Origin: Narthecium ossifragum
Lineage: Eukaryota > Streptophyta > Magnoliopsida > Dioscoreales > Nartheciaceae
DNA: 64,000 bases
Direction of reading: 5' to 3'
Assembly: GCA_963920575.1 (NCBI GenBank)
Contig: OY986964.1
Coordinates: 34,269,825-34,333,824 of the forward strand
Both the position numbers and the translations under genes were made by a program. Under the pieces are notes generated by a model, which was not told where the DNA came from, ran no database searches, and saw only the letters and a list, made by a program, of their open reading frames with translations. Positions 46,438 through 58,560 of this stretch are shown one piece after another; the first letter of the stretch is position 1, and every line of letters begins with the position of its first letter.

Positions 46438-46980
46438 TATGCTGCTACAGCTACTGCTATAACTTGTTAGAAGAGAACTCAATAAGAGCTCTACTACATT
46501 TGACTACAGGATGGGGTATTGCTAGACTGGTGATATATAAGAGAAGAGGGCCAATCAGGTAGGTGGTTGCAGCAAGTGGGAGAAGAGAACAGTATGCAGC
46601 TAGCTACAGCAATCATCAGCACAAACTTGGATCATAAAGAGCATGCATGCACGTTCTTGGGTTATGAGCATGTGATACTATTATACACAATCTACATTTT
46701 ATAATCTATTTTTTTGTTTGTGCTTCTTGGGAAGGTGATTAATGAGGCATTACCATCCAAAGCTGCTCACATGATGATTAAAAACTTTTTAATCATCAAT
46801 CATGCATGTAGCTAGAAGAAGAACATGCATGTCTGTGTGTTTTGCTTGGAAAATGGGCCACCTGGGTTTGTACGTCTGGGATTATTGTCATGAAAGGAAA
46901 TCATCCCTCATCTGTGATTCCGTAGTGAAGTTGTGTTTTCCATTGCTGAAACAACAGTGGATTTAACCAGCAGTTGGAGC
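46438..46980 (-). promoter_or_regulatory. Upstream region of CSLA copy 2
   Basis: AT-rich presumed promoter with several GCATGCA words (46640-46830), which are RY-type elements in plant promoters. No gene. Confidence 0.35.
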
Positions 46981-47148
46981 AATGTGTAGCAGGTGTGGAC
47001 TTTTAAGTGTCCTGTTTCCTAAACTTCTTTCCTTGAACTAGGAATGATTCACACTTCCTACCAATTTCATAGTTCCTACCAATTCCGCATGGTCGTCTTT
47101 TCTATCAGCTTAAGCTTTTTGAACAAATGGTGATTGGTATCAGAGCAG
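46981..47148 (+). mobile_element. LTR remnant with primer binding site
   Basis: TGGTATCAGAGCAG at 47135-47148 is the same initiator-tRNA primer site as in the copia element at 15750. It follows an LTR-like end (ATCAGCTTAAGCTTTTTGAAC). The left border is uncertain and no internal coding region follows. Confidence 0.5.
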
Positions 47149-48063
47149 AAGTCATGTTCTTGATGTGTCTAAACTCATGATTACTTCAATCACACACGTG
47201 AGGGACGTGTTAAAGTTAGAATGGACTTTGTTGTAGAGCTAAGTTAATACTGATTACTGCATGTGAAGAAGAGATCTAAATCCTAATGGCCAATCAATAC
47301 ATAAGAAATCTCAGGTTGTAAGCTTTTTACAAAGCACAGCTCAGACGAATGGCCAATAACATCACACACCCTGCAAAAGGAATCACAAAGTTTGAGCAGC
47401 AAACAACAGAAAAAACAAGTTGTACCTAACATGATACAAAGATCTATATACGAAAATTGGCATAAAAAATGCATGCATGTGGAGAGATTGGAAACTAATA
47501 TACTTCTTTAAAACGAAGTTTCTATCTTTATATTACGATTGATGTTAGTATGTCAACGATCACTTCCAACTACGGATACAGAGACCTCCTAACTGTTCAT
47601 ATGACAAATTATAGACAACTAATATACTTCTTTTATTAGGGAAGTTTACATCTCTGCTATGTAGTATTCATATATGCCAGTGAACTCTCACTATCACACG
47701 ATAGAAGTGGTTAGCTAGGAGATTAGGTCCATATATATATGATCAGATTGGTAGCAAACAAGCAGATTCCCTCTTTAAAGTCAATTAGAAAAATTGATGT
47801 GTGATATGTGGTCACTCTATCCTAACTAGATGATCCGTAGTTTTGTATGTGATCAGCACATGGAAGAGAGTGGCCAGCGACTAAGTGGCAGTAGTCATTT
47901 ATGGGTGATTATAATAGACATTTGATTTAGCGATGCATGCACCTGCCATCCTTGCACCACTCGGTATTAGAATTTTTGTTATATAAAAGAGCAGTAATAG
48001 ATCTATGCTCAGGTGCTGTAATTGTAACATAAACACAAGCAGAAATAAGATCTCAAAAGAATA
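47149..48063. other. Gene-free stretch
   Basis: AT-rich sequence, perhaps the degraded interior of the LTR element at its left. No domain or repeat was recognised. Confidence 0.4.
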
Positions 48064-48976
48064 AGGCCCGATTTCGTTAGGGTATTTTTCATTTTCATTT
48101 TTTAGAAAATAGAAAACAGACCCAAAAACAACGTATTTGGTTTGCGGTTGTTGAAAACGTTTTTCAGAAAGTAAAGATGATGCCTAATTATCCAGTTAGT
48201 AGGCAAAGACAAATTCCTACTGCATATTGCATAATACACAACTACATTCATCAAAAACATGATTTGGATGGACGTTTAAATGGACTTTTTGCGGAATATT
48301 CAACCGAACAAATGATAATAGAAGATGAACAAGAGCAGTATGTGAATCAAGAAGTCATACATGTTGATGTTAGTCCAAGAACTCAAATGACACAATTCAG
48401 ATATCAAATTGCTACGCAAATGTTGAATGATTTTTTGGCGACTCTTTGATGATCCTTTGTTATCAATATAGTAGACTTTTCGTATCATCTGTGATGTTGC
48501 TTTAAACAACAAACTGGATGTTATCGTACTTTGTTTGGAGAATGCTGTAGTTCAATACTGCTTCAATGTTACATGTGTTTTAAATTTATCATTTCTATTA
48601 TTTTCTTAATTTAAGAGTCAAATATATGTATTGCTTATGAAAAAAATTATGTCTTGAATATATACATTATATACTTGTATTTAAAAAAATATGAGATTTA
48701 ATAGCTCAAAAATAGTAAATTACAAATAAGATATAAATCTCATATATTAATGATCTCTTCCATACATAAATGCAAAATAATGATAACTAGCTTATAAAAT
48801 TAAACTCATTGAAAACAAATACTATAGTTACAAACCAAACACATTTTCATATTTTCATTTTCAGAAAACAGTTTTTTAATGTTTCAAACCAAACATGTTT
48901 TCATATTTTCATTTTCAAAAAATAAAAATAGAAAATGAAAATATGAAACATTTTCCAAAAATCAAACAACACCTGA
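48064..48976 (+). pseudogene. Deleted PIF/Harbinger element with transposase C-terminus
   Basis: An open frame at 48177-48449 encodes the end of a Harbinger transposase (MPNYPVSRQRQIPTAYCIIH, then NYIHQ; LFAEYS, MIIEDE and a C-terminal ATQMLNDFLATL). The DDE core is gone. Flanks hold inverted ATTTTCATTTTC and GAAAATGAAAAT runs and weak terminal repeats (AGGCCCGATTTCGTT and, inverted, AGGTGTTGTTTGATTTT). It belongs to a different Harbinger family from the complete one at 19667. Confidence 0.65.
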
Positions 48977-49690
48977 GGTAAACAACTGTCGGATCTTGGA
49001 TCACTAAAATTCCAGGTATTTTAAATAATGCTATGATAGCAATAGTGTTGAATCCTCCCAACCTGGGGGCTTATTTATTCAAAAAAAAAAGGAGTGTTGA
49101 ATCCGCCATGTGCCTATATCAGCTACCTGAGGCGTTTTTTTTTGTCATATTAATTTGAGAACAAACTTTTTGAATCCAAGAACTCGTGAGTCTAATTGAA
49201 AAAAAAAAGGGAAAAAAATGACACGAGATCCAGCTAGCCATCAGGAGGAAATGCCCGAACAAACTTTTTTTGCATATCAATTAGACAAACTACCTAGATC
49301 TCAACAAGCATTCACAAGTCTAACTTAAATAAGCATTAAGATGAACAAGATCCATCTAGCAATCTGGAGGAAATTGCCTCGACGTAGCAGGTCTTATGGG
49401 GATCCAGATAACCATAATTTCATCGAAACCTTGTTCTCCTCCCCCATGTTTTCACAATTATAGATGGCTAACAAATGGTTCCATTTGCCCTGTTTTTTAA
49501 CTACCATACATGTGTTTGAGGAGACATACATTAGCTGTTATTGATACCCAAATCCTACGTTTGATCTACAAAATATACTAAAATGTTGCAGACATGTGGG
49601 AGAGGTTGAGCAAATATCAAAAGACTGCATATGAAGACCATCTTGTGTCACCAAGTATTGTACTTTTGAATCCAAAGATACAGCTTCACC
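48977..49690. other. Gene-free stretch
   Basis: AT-rich; includes poly(A)-like runs at 49080 and 49198. No gene was recognised. Confidence 0.4.
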
Positions 49691-49706
49691 AACTGCACAC
49701 AATCAC

Positions 49707-50313
49707 TTGGAGGACTAGCAGATGCATGCCGGAAGCTTTGGGGTGGGGGATTCGGAAAATGGCAGAAGAGCTTTAGCGTAGCAAAGGATGAACACTAGAA
49801 CCTCAACAAGGTTCGGCTTTACAGCGGCCGGTTGGCTTTGTTCTACAAACCGACGGTTCTTGGGCATATGGATATTCGGAAGCCAGTATTGGAGTGGTTT
49901 GTTTGGAGGAGGGGAGAGACGCACCAACATGGGTCCTATCGAAGAAAGTCAAGGCATGCATCAGAGACGAGGCTGAGTTGCTGGCTGTACTCCGAGCACT
50001 ACAAGAGGCGGTTGAGCGGGGGATTTGTGCGGTCATCATTGAGACTGATTTTAGGAATATTGTTAACTCCATTAATGGGAGGGAGGTATGGAATCCATAT
50101 ATGAAAGGTACCCTTAGGAAAATCTGGAGTTTAGTTGCCATTATGGACGGAGTGATTTTTATGTTTGTACCTCGAAAGGAAAATGCGGTGGCGGACGATC
50201 TCGCACGACGGGCAAGACTTGGGGCTGCCGGTGTGGGGATAGTAGGCCAGTGGAGTATGTAGTTGGAGTTGTAACACCCAACCTTTTGACTCAATTTGGC
50301 AAAAAAAAAAAAA
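49707..50313 (+). mobile_element. 5'-truncated L1 LINE insertion
   Basis: About 607 bp flanked by a perfect 16-bp duplication AACTGCACACAATCAC (49691-49706 and 50314-50329) and ending in a poly(A) tail at 50301-50313. It encodes the RNase H end (AELLAVLRALQEAVERG, IVNSINGREVWNPYM, VPRKENAVADDLARRARLG), closely related to the LINE at 30800-34960. Frameshifted near its start. Confidence 0.93.
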
Positions 50314-50329
50314 AACTGCACACAATCAC

Positions 50330-50814
50330 ATTGCACTCACATTGTTCTGTCGTTCTAGACTTTTAACAACACAAACAAGATCATTAGACATCAAAAAGCT
50401 CAAAGCAATTACATTCATGTCCTCGAAGGAAAATACAATAAGAACTAGCAAGGCAAGAGGTTATGCAGCAGAGTGGTATGCCATCCACCTCTCTCTGATA
50501 ATTATTGAAGGAACATATGTGTGCAAGTTAAAAGAACATATATTAGGATTTACAGAGGTCATGCAGACATGCAGTCGACCTAAACTTTCTCGTGAGGAAA
50601 AAGATTTGAGGATAACACGTTGACATAAACACCAAATGGCTGGAATTAAACTTGCTGCTTTGCCACCAATGCACGATATATAGTAGAGATATGATCTGTG
50701 CCACGACATGGAATCTTTGTCATCTGGAAATATACTGCTGCATGTCATCGCATGTCCAGACATGATCCAAGAACCAATATCCCACTACTAACTCAAAGTA
50801 GATGGATTAGATAG
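50330..50814 (-). other. 3' flank of the starch synthase gene
   Basis: Probably contains the 3' UTR of the minus-strand SS2 gene. No other gene. Confidence 0.4.
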
Positions 50815-53800
50815 TCACCACTGATACTTTGCAGTGACAAGAACTTCCTCGTAGAGGTGAGCAGCATTGTCCCAGCTGAGATCTTGCATCATACCACGCC
50901 TCTGAAGTCCCTCCCAACTACTCTTGTAGTTCCGGTATGTATTCAAGCAGTTCCCTAATGCATCTATCAGCCTATTTGCCTCTGCCCTGTCAAATGTCCA
51001 TCCATGCCCTGCCTCACTATAAGGATCAAACTGATGCACAGTGTCTCGAAGGCCGCCCACAGCATGCACAACAGGGATCGTCCCGTACATCATGGCGTAG
51101 AGCTGGTTCAGCCCACAGGGCTCGAATCTTGATGGCATCATAAGCACATCGGCCCCAGCGGTGATCCGGTGTGCCATCCTCACAGAAAACCCAACCCATC
51201 CCCTAACCTTGTCATAATGCTCTCTCTCGAATCTCTGGAGCAGTTCTTCAAGGTCTGGCCTTCCGATGCCCAACATGATTACCTGAACATCCTGGCCAAC
51301 AATCCAAGGCATAGCCTCTGCGATCAGATCGACACCTTTCTGATGATCCAGCCTCCCGATAAAAGCAAGAATTGGAACATCATCACGGATTGGGAGACCA
51401 AGTTCTCGCTGCAGAGCAGCCTTACACTGTTGCTTGCCTGCTTGTAGAGTTTCCAATGAGTAGTTGGTATAGCCATCACTTTTTAGATGTAAGTCAAGGC
51501 TTGGATTCCAAGCCTCTGTGTCGACGCCATTAACGATTCCCTGAAACTTCCAATCATTCTCATTTATGAGCGTGTGAAGGCCCCAACCACCTTCTGATGT
51601 TTTCAGCTCCCATGCATAACCATGGCTGACAGTGACCACCCGATCGGCAGTTTTCAATCCAGCTGCGAAAACGTTGAAGTGATCACCTCCCATTGGATCA
51701 TAGAGTTTGAAAAGGTCCATATAGTGACCAGGCAGATCCACAAAGGAGAAGTCTTCCATTGGACCACGACCCTGGATGAGAAATCGGATTAACATCTGGA
51801 CAAATAAAACCCTATACAAGGCTTATTTCTTTTGAAACTGGCATCTAGATATTTGAATAAGAGGAAACTTGCAACATTTGTTGCACTAAGCGAGTAAAAA
51901 TTCAGATGGCAAGCTAGTTGGCAGTTGATCATATACCTCCAAAAGCACATTATATCCAAGTTTCTGCTAGTAGGATCATTTTATTGTCCCTACACAATAA
52001 GGGATTAAATTCCATGCAGTATCAATTACACGAGAAGACAGTGTGCTTCAAAATATATCACCATTGCTGAAAAGAATGTGTCCTTCACTGTAACATGAAG
52101 CTTTTTAACATACATACATCATGGTTGTGGCCAACTACAAGCTATGTCTGCAACCTGTGTCAAAACTTAAACTATGAAGATCATAATATCTCTTGAACTA
52201 TAATATCGTGTTTCATTTCCTCATACATCTACTACTTGTCGATTCTCATTCTAAAAGAGAAAAAAATCTGATGAACAGCTTAGTATTCTTTCATATAATC
52301 AAGACCTCAGCATTTAAACATCATCTATTAGACACTAAATATTTTCATGAGTTTAATAAACTAGAAGAGCATGTCTATTGTCTATCACCACAGAAGACTA
52401 ATAAGAAAGCAAGTCGAAGATTAAAGGAATAACCTGGTGTGCAATGTTGTGTATCACCAGAACAGATCGGGCATAGGTCATCAAGCCATTGTCACGATAG
52501 TATGCCTTCAAGTAAACTGGTAACAGTGCAGTGTGCCAATCATTGGCAATGAAAACCAAATTCCCATCTCCATAGCAGACACCACCACATGGAACACACC
52601 AAGGAACCTAGAAACAATTAGCTTCATAAAAGACCTGACTTTGGATCATCAAATAAACAATAAATGGAATTATTAACTAGATGCTCATTGTAATAAATAT
52701 TAGTGAATTGCTTCTATGGACAGCCACTCTTCTAGCAGATGAACATATAGACCTTCAACTTAAAGTACAGAAATAGGAAGATGTTAAATCTAACTCATAG
52801 TAAGAAGACTTTTAAGATCCACTTTTATAAAAGACATTTGACAGATATGGTTGTGTTCTTCAGCCGATAGTTTCAATGTGCAAGGTGATTACAAGAACTT
52901 GGAAAGTGCTATGGTTCCACCATGTTTGACTTCTTTAAATTTTGATAGCTTCTGGACATGGTTAAAGTGAAATTCTATTTTTGAAACTAAAAGACCATTC
53001 ATAATATAGAAAGAATCACAAAGACCAAGGGGAAGGAAATAAAAGGCAAAAACAGTCCTGTACTAATCAATATTTGTTACCAAGGTTCGGCTTTCGGAGT
53101 CTGTAAATTCAAATTCTAGAACTTCATGATAAAAATAATATGAAAAACAGTTCATGTTGATTCCAGGAGGATAAACAGAGGAACATACAATGGAACAGTT
53201 TATACCAATTCAAATTAGAGACAGAGATGTGAAGATATATTCCCCATGATTTAATGGTTAAAGATCATCCTCGATTGAGGTCAAAATAAATCTAAATGAG
53301 GCCTGCCTTTCAATTGAGCATAGAGAAAGAACCACTCAGATCTGAATGTTATAGCTCCAAAAAAGTTAGATAAATGCAATAAATCAGGGCAACTAGGAAG
53401 ACTATCATAAACATGTTGGTTTCATGCTGCAAATATCCTGTACAGATAGAGAGTAGTATGTGCCAACATTTTAGTTGCCGATTTTCATGTAGTAAAAAAA
53501 ACATATAAAATAGCCTGCAGATGTGCTGCATTGGTAGTTCTAGGCAAGAGTAGCTGAGTGACCCAAATCAGACATGAATGAATTTTCTGTAAGTTTAACA
53601 GGCCTTAAGCTCGTAATTCAAGGTATACTAACCTATAATCCCTTAATAGACCTATTGAGCAAAGTTCAGAACTTCAGATTTACTAGCACTATGTGTGGGC
53701 CGTGTGGCATTTTAGCACACTGTCGGGATCTAGTAAGCAGATTATAATATGGAAGTGGCTGGAAGTGACCCGTTATAATCTAAAAAAAAGGGGAATCTAG

Positions 53801-56800
53801 TAAGCATCTATCCAAAAACAGCCTGACAAAGGAACAGATTTACAAAAAAAATTATAAGAAGATATTTATATCAGTAATTAGAGAAATATTTTAATCCCAG
53901 CTGAACAAATTAAAATCTAAAGAGTACCTCAACAGCTGCCTTGCATAACGTGACCATCCTTTTTAGAATATCCTGCATAAAAGAGGAGACATAAAAAAAA
54001 ATGCTTTAAAATATGACTGAGCCCAATTGCACAATAACGATGCATGGGAAAATGGGAACGAAAGATCATGCATGGTGAAAACTTGGAACTGGATTTTCTT
54101 CTACTGGATACAAAAGCAGAAGATGGATGGCAACTTACCTCTCGTTTTCCACCATAAAGGTCATTCTCACGATGACGGAAAACAGGACTATCCAGAAAAA
54201 CAAAATCCACGCCATCGATATAGGCATGGAAATAAGCTACTTCCATATCCTGAATAACAAATTGTTGCAGCAATGATGAGAAATACCTATCTTGGAAAAC
54301 CTGTCTGGAAGTCCAAGTTTATCTTCATGTTGACACAAAATGTACCTGACCATCAACCTTGTACCTTTTCCTTTCTCCAATTTCCCGGGGCTCAGCATAG
54401 TCACCATACCTAGGCACTACAACCTGATAGGAAAAGCAAATGCAGCTAGCTCAATTTGCTAGAGAATTATTTATGCTTTCTATTTGAGCTTATATTCAAT
54501 TATTTGTCTTTTTATTCTATTCTTCTTAGTTTTTATCTAAAATAATAAGCGGAACTTGTTATGCTATCATTGCATGAAAATTTCCTTCACGAGACAGTAC
54601 AAACTAGACCAGAAACTCAGTTTATAACACAATCTCTACAACCGTGAATTTAGTAGTATGCTTAAAAAGCATAACTTTCCACCCGGGCATACTTGCCATA
54701 TCCGGGAAAGAATGAGGTTTGCTCTACATTATGGAGACATTGCATCAGAATAATAACACGAAAATGGACAAAAATGATACCATAACTCGATGTCCTCTCC
54801 TGGCCAAAGCTTTGGGTAGAGCTCCAGCAACATCTGCAAGCCCACCTAGAAAAGCAACAAAAGCAATCAGTACACCATGGCCATGCTTGGCCATCTGATC
54901 AGTAGAATGAAGCTAAAAAAGGGTATGCAAAGCAACTAAGTGCAACTTTGAAAGCAGTATACAAATACTGCATACACAACATAACTATGAAAAGAGTCAG
55001 CAAATAATGAGGTTACTGTAAATGGAGAGTGCCTGTTTTGGACCAAGGAGCACATTCTGCAGCTACCAATATGATGTTCATGCCATTTGGCCCTGCCAAA
55101 GGAGGGGAATCCTTGTTTCCTTCGTCAGGAACCATGGTGTACTTCACATTTACATTCTCTACATTGATTTCCTTAATTTCCTCGAGCTTCTCTTCAGATT
55201 TTGATGGAAATGTTGGCATTTCCACGGTGGCTTCTCTAGATAAGCCAATAGCATCTGCTAGTGAATGTTCAACTGGTGGGATATTATCTGGTTCCTTTTT
55301 TTCATCAGGAAACTCTTCACTAACTGGAATACTTGGCACCTCATCTTCAGTTGCTTTGACAAAGCTCTTAGAAATGCCACTGTCATCATAAGAATCAGAG
55401 TCCTGTTCTGTGCCAAGAGCGCTGCCTTTAATGGAGGAAACGAGTTTCCTTTTCTCTACAATCTGCATCGAGATGGAAATCATAGCAACATAAACTCATT
55501 GCAATTTTTTAAGTTGAAGAGAGAATTAAATCAATCAGCAATGGACAATGAATTGCTGATAAAGAATAAGCAATCAAGCATATGCATTCAGATACAACTT
55601 TACCCAAAAGCTAATTATATTAACAATCAGCTGAAATATGACAAAATTTTTCTATTAAAGTACTTCCTAATTTCATGAATTAAGGTAATTTAGGTTTTGA
55701 AAAACAGAGCACATATCAATTCTCTGTTCATCATGACCAACTGCAAGAAGATTTGCAGAAGTAACTGAACTGAAAATCCATAAGAATGAGTTATCATACT
55801 CGTTAAAGCATAACATCTGTATATACATCTCATTCTTATGGACAAGAAGGTGTTTCATTCTTCGACATGATTCATCTTGGTATTTTCCGCTAGCAGTTGT
55901 TTCCTTAGTGCTTAATTTTCAAATGGTCAAGAACCAGTAGGTGCCATATATTCTCCCTGAGAGAAACTTTACGTGTCACTCTTACCACTGGTGTAATTCA
56001 TCTGACTCTTACCACTGGATATGGAAAAAGAATTAAAACAAGTATCTATGCTCGAACTAACATCAGACACTCTTTCCGATTCATATGGAGGATGGTTATG
56101 ACTAATTGGAAAGCTACTTCCTCTATTCATCACAAGGCAAATTCTGGTTCACATTTCCATGGATTGGCAATCAAACATAGCATGTCCGAAACCTTTCCTT
56201 TTTGTAAATAGGGTAAAGAATTACTTGGAAGTTCAAGGTTTCAAAAATGATAATTGACAAACTGCTTTTTTTTTTTTTGCAGATATATAGACCCCATTTA
56301 TGCATCCAAACACTTTATCACAATCTTACATAACAACCTTTAGTGCTCGCATAACTTGTACTTTATCTGACATGCAAACTTATGCTATCCTCTCAATCCA
56401 AACGGTCCCTAAATAAAAGACATTGCTGTCACTTGTCACGTGCCTGGTGACAAATAGCCACTGAACCAAGAAACTTAAATTAATTTTTTTTAACTGCATC
56501 GAAAAGAAATTCCCATCTCGTATCCATTTCGCAAGAAATTAAAAAAATGCATATGGATATGGTAGAAATAAAAGAGGCACTTGTTTTTTAAAAAAAAGAA
56601 ATAAATCAATGAGGCACCTGTTGGAGCAGATCCTTCTGCATTGCTAGAACCTTCTTGCTCTTCTTGATCGTCGCCCTAAGTGCTTCATCCTCGATGCTCT
56701 CGACATCCTCATCGCTGCCGTCCTCCTCCTCAATGCCGACACCTCCGGCACTCGCTCGCGATATTCTCCCTTCTTTCCGTCTAATCAAATAGAAACCCAT

Positions 56801-56992
56801 CAAAGCTCCATTCTTGGCAACCCTCCCAACCCTCAACTTGCAACGGCACCCATCAAATTCTTGATGGTTCACGCGGCAATACCCCGCGACCGGAAGCCTT
56901 CGGATAGAACGAAAACTCATGGCGTCAAGGAGGACACTTTTATTGCTCCCCGCTGTTTCGAAGACGAAAGGAAGAGACCCAATGGACGTCAT
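50815..56992 (-). CDS. SS2: Soluble starch synthase II, chloroplast/amyloplast
   Basis: Eight exons on the minus strand: 56992-56618, 55462-55033, 54845-54781, 54423-54346, 54249-54139, 53972-53928, 52607-52434 and 51771-50815; 744 residues. A basic, Ser-rich N-terminus is a likely plastid transit peptide, followed by an acidic variable arm (about 100-250). The GT5 domain begins [21 protein letters not shown] (K267-T268-G269 bind ADP-glucose), then [38 protein letters not shown] and [12 protein letters not shown]. It ends with [14 protein letters not shown] (from residue 640), AVGGLRDTV and the SSII-type C-terminus LVTAKYQW. It elongates intermediate amylopectin chains. All introns are GT-AG except intron 2, whose donor reads ACAG|GCACTC; only that GC donor keeps the frame. 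Otherwise intact. Confidence 0.94.
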
Positions 56993-57339
56993 CTTATTGT
57001 CTGCTTCCTATACCCAAAGAAGAGATCGAAAAGGTCACATAGGTATGGAAAAGATCGAGAAAAGGGTGCAATGGTGGCGCTCTAATTTGTTTCTTTAAAG
57101 AGAGGGCTCTCTCGCATGCAGAAAGAATGGAGAAGAGGGCAAGAAAGGGGCCAAAAGGGTAAATGGAGTGAGGGTTTTATGCTGGGGGAGAAGAGAGATT
57201 GATGTCCAGATTTGGTGAGAGAGATGCAGGGTACTGAAAGATGGATATGACCAGGTGATTGGATTAAAGTGGATGATCTTGATATTTTTTGTCACTATGT
57301 GAAATAAATAATAAGATTCTTCTAATCTTGTCCTTGTAT

Positions 57340-57380
57340 TCAACAGTCAACAGTAGTTTTTTTTTTTTTTTTTTTTTGAA
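57340..57380. repeat. Poly(T) run upstream of SS2
   Basis: About 19 T in a row (57359-57377) in the SS2 upstream region; low-complexity only. Confidence 0.7.
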
Positions 57381-57396
57381 TTGGGGCGTAACGCGA

Positions 57397-57507
57397 GGTC
57401 CATTTGGATTGTGAATAGAATTAACTTATATAATGAATAAAATGAAAATTAAACGCGCACTGCGTGGGGCTTAGAAGAAAATGTTTGGACTTCGATCCAA
57501 ACGGACC
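57397..57507. mobile_element. 111-bp MITE-like inverted-repeat element upstream of SS2
   Basis: Ends GGTCCATTTGGAT and, reverse-complemented, GGTCCGTTTGGAT match at all but one base. No clear target duplication was seen, so the class is uncertain. Confidence 0.5.
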
Positions 57508-57534
57508 ATAGGAAAAAATAAAAAATTATGCTTT

Positions 57535-58280
57535 TTGATGCAGGATCAAGGGCGGACCTGATTGATTCCGATCTGGAGCAGTTCCCGAGGCGATTCGGAC
57601 GCATTCGGACCACATTCGTTCGACTGAGATTTTTGGATGGCCATAACTTTTGATCCGGGTATCCGATCGGGGCGTGCGACCGGTCGAAACGACCGGTTCG
57701 ACGAGCCCGTCATTTATCATCGGAGATCTTCGATCTCTCCATTACTGCTCGTCAAATCGCCAAATTCCTTCTCCTTTTGATCTAAATCTCAGTTTTAGTG
57801 AAAACTTTTCTTTTTAAGCAGTTTTATCAATTTCTATTTTTGGCAACTTTTCTATTTTGAGTAGGATTTCTTTTATTTTGAATTCCGAGTTTAATACTTG
57901 GATTAAAGTTTGAGTCCATGTTTGAGTTGGTCAGGTTTTTCCTTAATGGTTTGTAAACCTTAGTTTTTGGATGAATAAAAATTGAGTTAGTTTTTGGATG
58001 AATAAAAATTGAATTAGTTTTCTCCTGAATTTTAATTTTCTCTCCCATAGAGACTTTGGTTGTCTCTCCCATAGAGAGGTTCACGTTTACCCTACGACAC
58101 TTTTCTGTCGTTGTTTAGGCCACAGAAGTCCTGGAATTCAAATCAAATCCAAAAACGGGCAAAACCCCGGACACAGGTACTTTGTATCAATTTTTGTATT
58201 TCTTTGACTACGGGATAGATACGAAGTAGTTATTAGTGGTGGTGACTCCATTAGTCAATACAATGAGTCAATGAGCTTCT
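57535..58280 (+). mobile_element. Possible solo LTR
   Basis: A stretch unlike its flanks, moderately GC-rich at first with an inverted CGACCGGTCG-AAA-CGACCGGTCG motif near 57679, then T-rich, with a doubled GGATGAATAAAAATTGA word (57969 and 57998) that could supply poly(A) signals. No paired copy or target duplication was found, so the LTR call is tentative. Confidence 0.3.
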
Positions 58281-58560
58281 TTTAAAATATTTTTAAGACT
58301 TATGTTTTTAAGTAATAGGTAGATTTTTATTTGTTGAGGCTTTCAGGCGAACCATGACACCCAGGGATTGAATCCTCAGTCTCACCAGTATATCTTTCTA
58401 TTGGATGCACGCTAGTTGTTCGGTTAAAGTCCTCAGTGAGCATATGTCCTACGCTTAAAGCGGCTGGCTGGTTGGATGGATCTGCTCATCGCGCCGCTCA
58501 CCAGAGCACTTGGACCGCCCTCGAGTCTCTTTAGTAAGAAAAGCACGAACCCACTTTACG
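58281..58560 (+). promoter_or_regulatory. Leader/promoter side of the L18-like gene
   Basis: Short region before the proposed ATG. No clear core promoter. Together with 57100-58280 it separates two divergent genes. Confidence 0.3.

Noticed and set aside
56270..56420. A possible Tourist-like element in SS2 intron 1 (end AATCCAAACGGTCCCTAA)
   Set aside because: One end looks convincing but no matching inverted left end or duplication was found.
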